Assembly: GCF_002234675.1 (NCBI RefSeq)
Contig: NC_019867.2
Span: 21,422,184-21,486,183, forward strand
DNA from: Oryzias latipes
Taxonomy: Eukaryota > Chordata > Actinopteri > Beloniformes > Adrianichthyidae
Length of the DNA stretch: 64,000 bases
Reading direction: 5' to 3'
Shown: positions 60,801 through 64,000 of the stretch, in pieces
How positions within the stretch are numbered: the stretch's first letter is position 1
How the letters are laid out: the number at the start of each line of letters is the position of its first letter
Program-made: the position numbers and the translations under genes
Notes under the pieces: generated by a model
Database searches by the model: none
Told to the model about the DNA's origin: nothing
What the model saw: the letters and a program-made list of their open reading frames with translations, nothing else

Positions 60801-63800
60801 ACCCTACTTTTTTTGTTTTTCTCAAGTGTTTTATCATTATTAAAACCCAAGTCCCGACTGACACACAGTCATTCTTTCCTCCCCCTACATGCATCAGTAG
60901 CCGCGGTTACATGGACAAAAGTAATTGGAATGAACGCCTGTTCAGAAGAAAAATGCGTCATGCAAGCATGCCGTTCGGAATACTCTGCCCCGATCAGACT
61001 AATTCATGTTAAAATATCTTTCTGAATGAGATAGGTGGGTTATGCCGATTGTTGATCCGATCGTGGTGCATGTAAACAGTTCATTCCGATCGTGGGTCGT
61101 TACTGCTCTGGCTTTGCATCATGCATAGACGGTGTGGTGTTCCAGAGGAGGCTTTTGAGCGCAAACAGGACCGGCCGGCTGCTCTGCGCGTAAAAACCAT
61201 GTCTCTGAGCATTGCAGCGTAAACGTTTGTTATAATCGGAAATAGTTTTTCTGGGAGCACGTGCGAAGTTCAATTCTAATCCGATCTGTGATCCGATCGA
61301 AGACATTTTGCACATGTAACAGCAGCAGCTATTCTGTAACCGTTTAGATCAGTGGTCCCCAACCACTGGGCCGCGGGACACTTGGCACCAGGACGAACAG
61401 AAAGAAAAAATAATTTCCATTTTATTGTTTTTCTCGAAAAAAACGTTTTATTTTGAAAAGTGACCGAATTCTCTCTGTTACATCCGTCACACTTAACGCA
61501 CATCAAAGTCGCGACACACCAAACATCATGTGATACACCCCGCTAAAATTAAACCCAAACAACCAAAATGTGCAAAAAACAAGGGGAAATGGTCCAATGA
61601 AGGGACAGAAGAGGAACCTGCACCCGCTAAAAAACCTGGAAAATCTGGAAATCTGCCTTTAACAGGCAACGGTAAACGTGCTTTGCGCTGCACCTCAACC
61701 CCCCACCCCCACCCCCACCCCACCCCCACCGGTCCGCGGTAAACGTGTGTTGCGTTGTACCGGTCCGCGGTGACAAAAAGGTTGGGGACCACTGGTTTAG
61801 ATGGCCTGATCCCTTCATCTGATCATTGATGAAATTGACAGCAACCGCAGGGTCACTGAACAGCAGCCGCCTGCCCAGCTGTAGCCGCACTAAACTTTTC
61901 CTTAAGTGACAATGACTGATTTGGACTCTGTTTATATGACCAACATCAGCAAAAACTCTGCCGACCTTAATTAAAGTGATCAATTAGAAATCAATCGGTT
62001 CCTCTGGTGTTCAAAAATTTCTCTGACAAAATGGTTTGTTTTGCAGCGGATTGTAGAAAAAAAGGATTGTATTTGGCTGCGTTGGGCTGGGTGGCTGTTT
62101 GGGTACTGCTAATGTCCAGAGCTCAGTGAACGCACCAGGCAGAGACGTTTGTGGGCCCTGGGTTCTGTCATTCAACTTGTTGTCTGTGGTTTTAGGATAA
62201 TAAAGGGAAGGGTGCCTGGTCCATGAAACAGCATTCAGGAATCAGAGGAGCGCAGCTCAATTTATAAATAAATAAAATAACCAGCATAAAAAACTTTTGA
62301 AGAGCGTTTCTTTTGCTGTTGTTGAGAGTTGTTGGCGAAAGCTGTACAGTGTTGGTTACAGCCTACAGTAACCATAAAATAAAGGGACATAAAACAGAAA
62401 CGTCTCTGCGTCTCAGTGTGAGGAGACACGGACACTATACTTTATTCTTCTTTATCACAAGAAAATGAATTTTGTTTAACGAGATAGATGTTGTTTTTAC
62501 GAGAAAACTCTCCCAAAAAAAGTAGGGTTGGCCGTTTTTGGCTTCTGTAATGTTAAACAAAGCTGAAGTGATTCAGTTAAATTTTTTACATTCACAATTT
62601 TAGTAGAAAAAACTTTGCGCTAATTAATATCAAAATAAAAAGTGTGTATTTTTGCATTATAGGAGGAGGAAGAAAAGCTTCTGAAACAGCAAATGGATTG
62701 CGTCAACACCCCTGTCTTGTCCTCTCTGACTCTGAAAGAACCTCCTTTCCTTGTTGAGGAAGTGGTTACTATCATTGGCAGTGCTAAGGTATACACATTT
62801 TATCGTTTCACTTTTACACAATATTAACATATTTTTCAGTCTTCATGCACGTTTATCCGAAAAATATCTTGATTTATATGGAGCAATTTGTTCCCTGCAG
62901 CCTGTACTGCAGTACTCTTCAGCATTTGATGATGAAGTGGAAGAGCTTACAGAAGAACTGCCAAACTGTCCAGAACCCAATCTGGAGAACGAGCTGGAAA
63001 ACCCTCCTGAGAGTGGGCTGGGTGCTGCCTGTGAGCCTCAGCTTGATGTGGTGATCCCAGCCAATCAGGGAGAGTCTGTTCACCCTTCAACCGGTGTGGT
63101 GCATGGACCTTACTACTACTTCTACCAGGGTAATTTTTTTCTTGCCCCCTTTTTTCTTTTTTAAACTTTTGTGCTTTCATTTTGACCACAATAATGATTA
63201 TGATGATAATTTCAGATTACACGCATAATCTCGTTTTTTTATGGGGAAGCTAAAGTATATCCTTGTGTAGCTACAAACTTGATCTACAAAACAGTTCAGC
63301 TGGCTCCTGTTTACATAACATGGTACTGATTTTAGGTTAAACTAGGTTGAACTCCTGGATTACTAGACTGTTTTTAGGTTATGGTGTCATTTAGAGTAGC
63401 AGTTTTATGTCTTGTATTAATAATTCTAAATGTCCTGCAAGTTTTTTAAACTTTTCTAAAATAGATTTTCCCTTTCTGTGTTTTTTCCTTCAGCTGAGGA
63501 CTGCCAGCAGATGTTCCTTCATCCTCTGAATGTTCGCTGTCTTTTGCGTGAATATGGCAGCTTGGAGGCCTGTCCTGACTCCATCACTGCCACTGTAGTG
63601 GAGATAGTTGGACACACAGTCACTGAGGCATGAAAAAAATAAAGAAAAAAAGACCTCAGTCCATGTATCTTTGTGCTGTTAGTCTTTGTTTATTCATTTG
63701 TCCACTATTTGTTGCAGGATATTCGTCGTCGGCATCGCTATCTGGCTCATCTGCCTCTCACATGTGAATTCAGCATTTGTGAGTTAGTTCTTGAGCCGCC

Positions 63801-64000
63801 AGTTGTTTCCAAAGAGACTCTGGATACATTTGCAGGTTGGAACATGCCAAATTCAGTTTCAGAGATGATTTTTGTTGTTTTTTTTTCTCTCTCTCGAAAG
63901 TCACTATTTAAAATTAACAACTTTTAGATGACTTGGAGAAAAGAAGGCGCATGAGGCAGAAGAAAGTAAGAGATGAGAAACGCAGGGAGAAAAGAATTGA
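57873..64000 (+). CDS. rnf10: RING finger protein 10, N-terminal twelve exons (3' end outside window)
   Basis: RNF10 is an E3 ubiquitin ligase, also described as a synapse-to-nucleus messenger and as acting on stalled 40S ribosomes. Exons: 57873-57957, 58863-59047, 59131-59336, 59415-59505, 59662-59846, 60302-60438, 60567-60721, 62663-62788, 62901-63129, 63494-63627, 63718-63835, 63928 to the window end. All phases agree. Landmarks are [34 protein letters not shown] and FNKELFLQA. The C3HC4 RING is at about residues 199-240 ([19 protein letters not shown]). Then come [31 protein letters not shown] (block split by an exon junction), [21 protein letters not shown] and a basic coiled tail. The 57873 ATG has a strong context (A at -3, G at +4). 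An in-frame ATG at 57804 has a weak context. The exon 10 donor reads GC rather than GT. A 445-bp hAT element sits in intron 7. Confidence 0.94.
58072..58079. promoter_or_regulatory. Consensus CRE palindrome in rnf10 intron 1
   Basis: TGACGTCA is a perfect CREB/ATF site 115 bp after the first coding exon of rnf10, close to the promoter. Function is not shown by sequence alone. Confidence 0.35.
58254..58378 (+). repeat. Dispersed repeat, copy 2, in rnf10 intron 1
   Basis: It matches 54478-54592 over its whole length in the same orientation with moderate divergence. The family is unknown and has no coding capacity. Confidence 0.65.
61350..61794. mobile_element. hAT element with perfect 8-bp duplication in rnf10 intron 7
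   Basis: GTTTAGAT flanks both sides (61342-61349, 61795-61802). The inverted ends are CAGTGGTCCCCAACC and GGTTGGGGACCACTG. A short frame inside ([16 protein letters not shown]) is a remnant of a transposase start. A CCCCAC minisatellite lies at 61699-61730. Confidence 0.9.

Overview
The window is vertebrate nuclear DNA, most likely from a ray-finned fish. Coding sequence is split into GT-AG exons, introns run to several kilobases, and the repeats are typical of teleosts: piggyBac elements flanked by TTAA, hAT elements with 8-bp target duplications, PIF/Harbinger elements, tRNA-type SINEs, and L2-, RTE-, L1- and R2-like LINE fragments. The gene set (msi1, hnf1a, custos/C12orf43, unc119b, pop5, rnf10) is the one found around human 12q24.31, so this is a conserved syntenic block. 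No single species can be named from the sequence alone; a percomorph is my best guess.

Layout. 1-23.8 kb: the last ten coding exons and the 3' UTR of msi1 (+ strand, RRM1 exons upstream of the window). 23.9-33.3 kb: a repeat-packed intergenic region with a dead L2-like LINE, a 21-bp minisatellite, two very GC-rich blocks, an antisense L1 3' end, two Harbinger copies end to end, an LTR-like stretch and an antisense R2-like reverse transcriptase fragment. 33.7-42.0 kb: hnf1a (+, ten exons, 560 aa), with a piggyBac relic, a piggyBac MITE and a hAT element in its last intron. 42.0-43.55 kb: custos (-, six exons, 187 aa), tail to tail with hnf1a. 43.56-47.49 kb: a nested transposon complex directly upstream of custos. 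47.7-54.96 kb: unc119b (-, five coding exons, 212 aa) with a LINE and an inverted-repeat element in its introns. 55.5-57.2 kb: pop5 (+, 166 aa), divergent from unc119b. 57.87 kb to the end: rnf10 (+, twelve exons visible, 3' end outside the window).

The genes are unrelated housekeeping or developmental genes and do not form an operon or pathway. They cover an RNA-binding translational regulator (msi1), a homeodomain transcription factor (hnf1a), a nuclear Wnt modulator (custos), a lipid-cargo chaperone (unc119b), an RNase P/MRP subunit (pop5) and a RING protein (rnf10). I found no new enzymatic system. The most interesting structure is the custos promoter. A perfect TISU initiator overlaps the start codon, and 24 bp upstream begins a transposon whose right-hand target duplication has been pushed 3.1 kb away by a second, Harbinger-type insertion. 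Other points worth checking are an apparent GC-AG intron in rnf10, a TGA in the otherwise readable upstream leader of unc119b, a NAGNAG acceptor in pop5, an HNF4-type site upstream of hnf1a, and a 158-bp perfect palindrome built round a (TA)n run.
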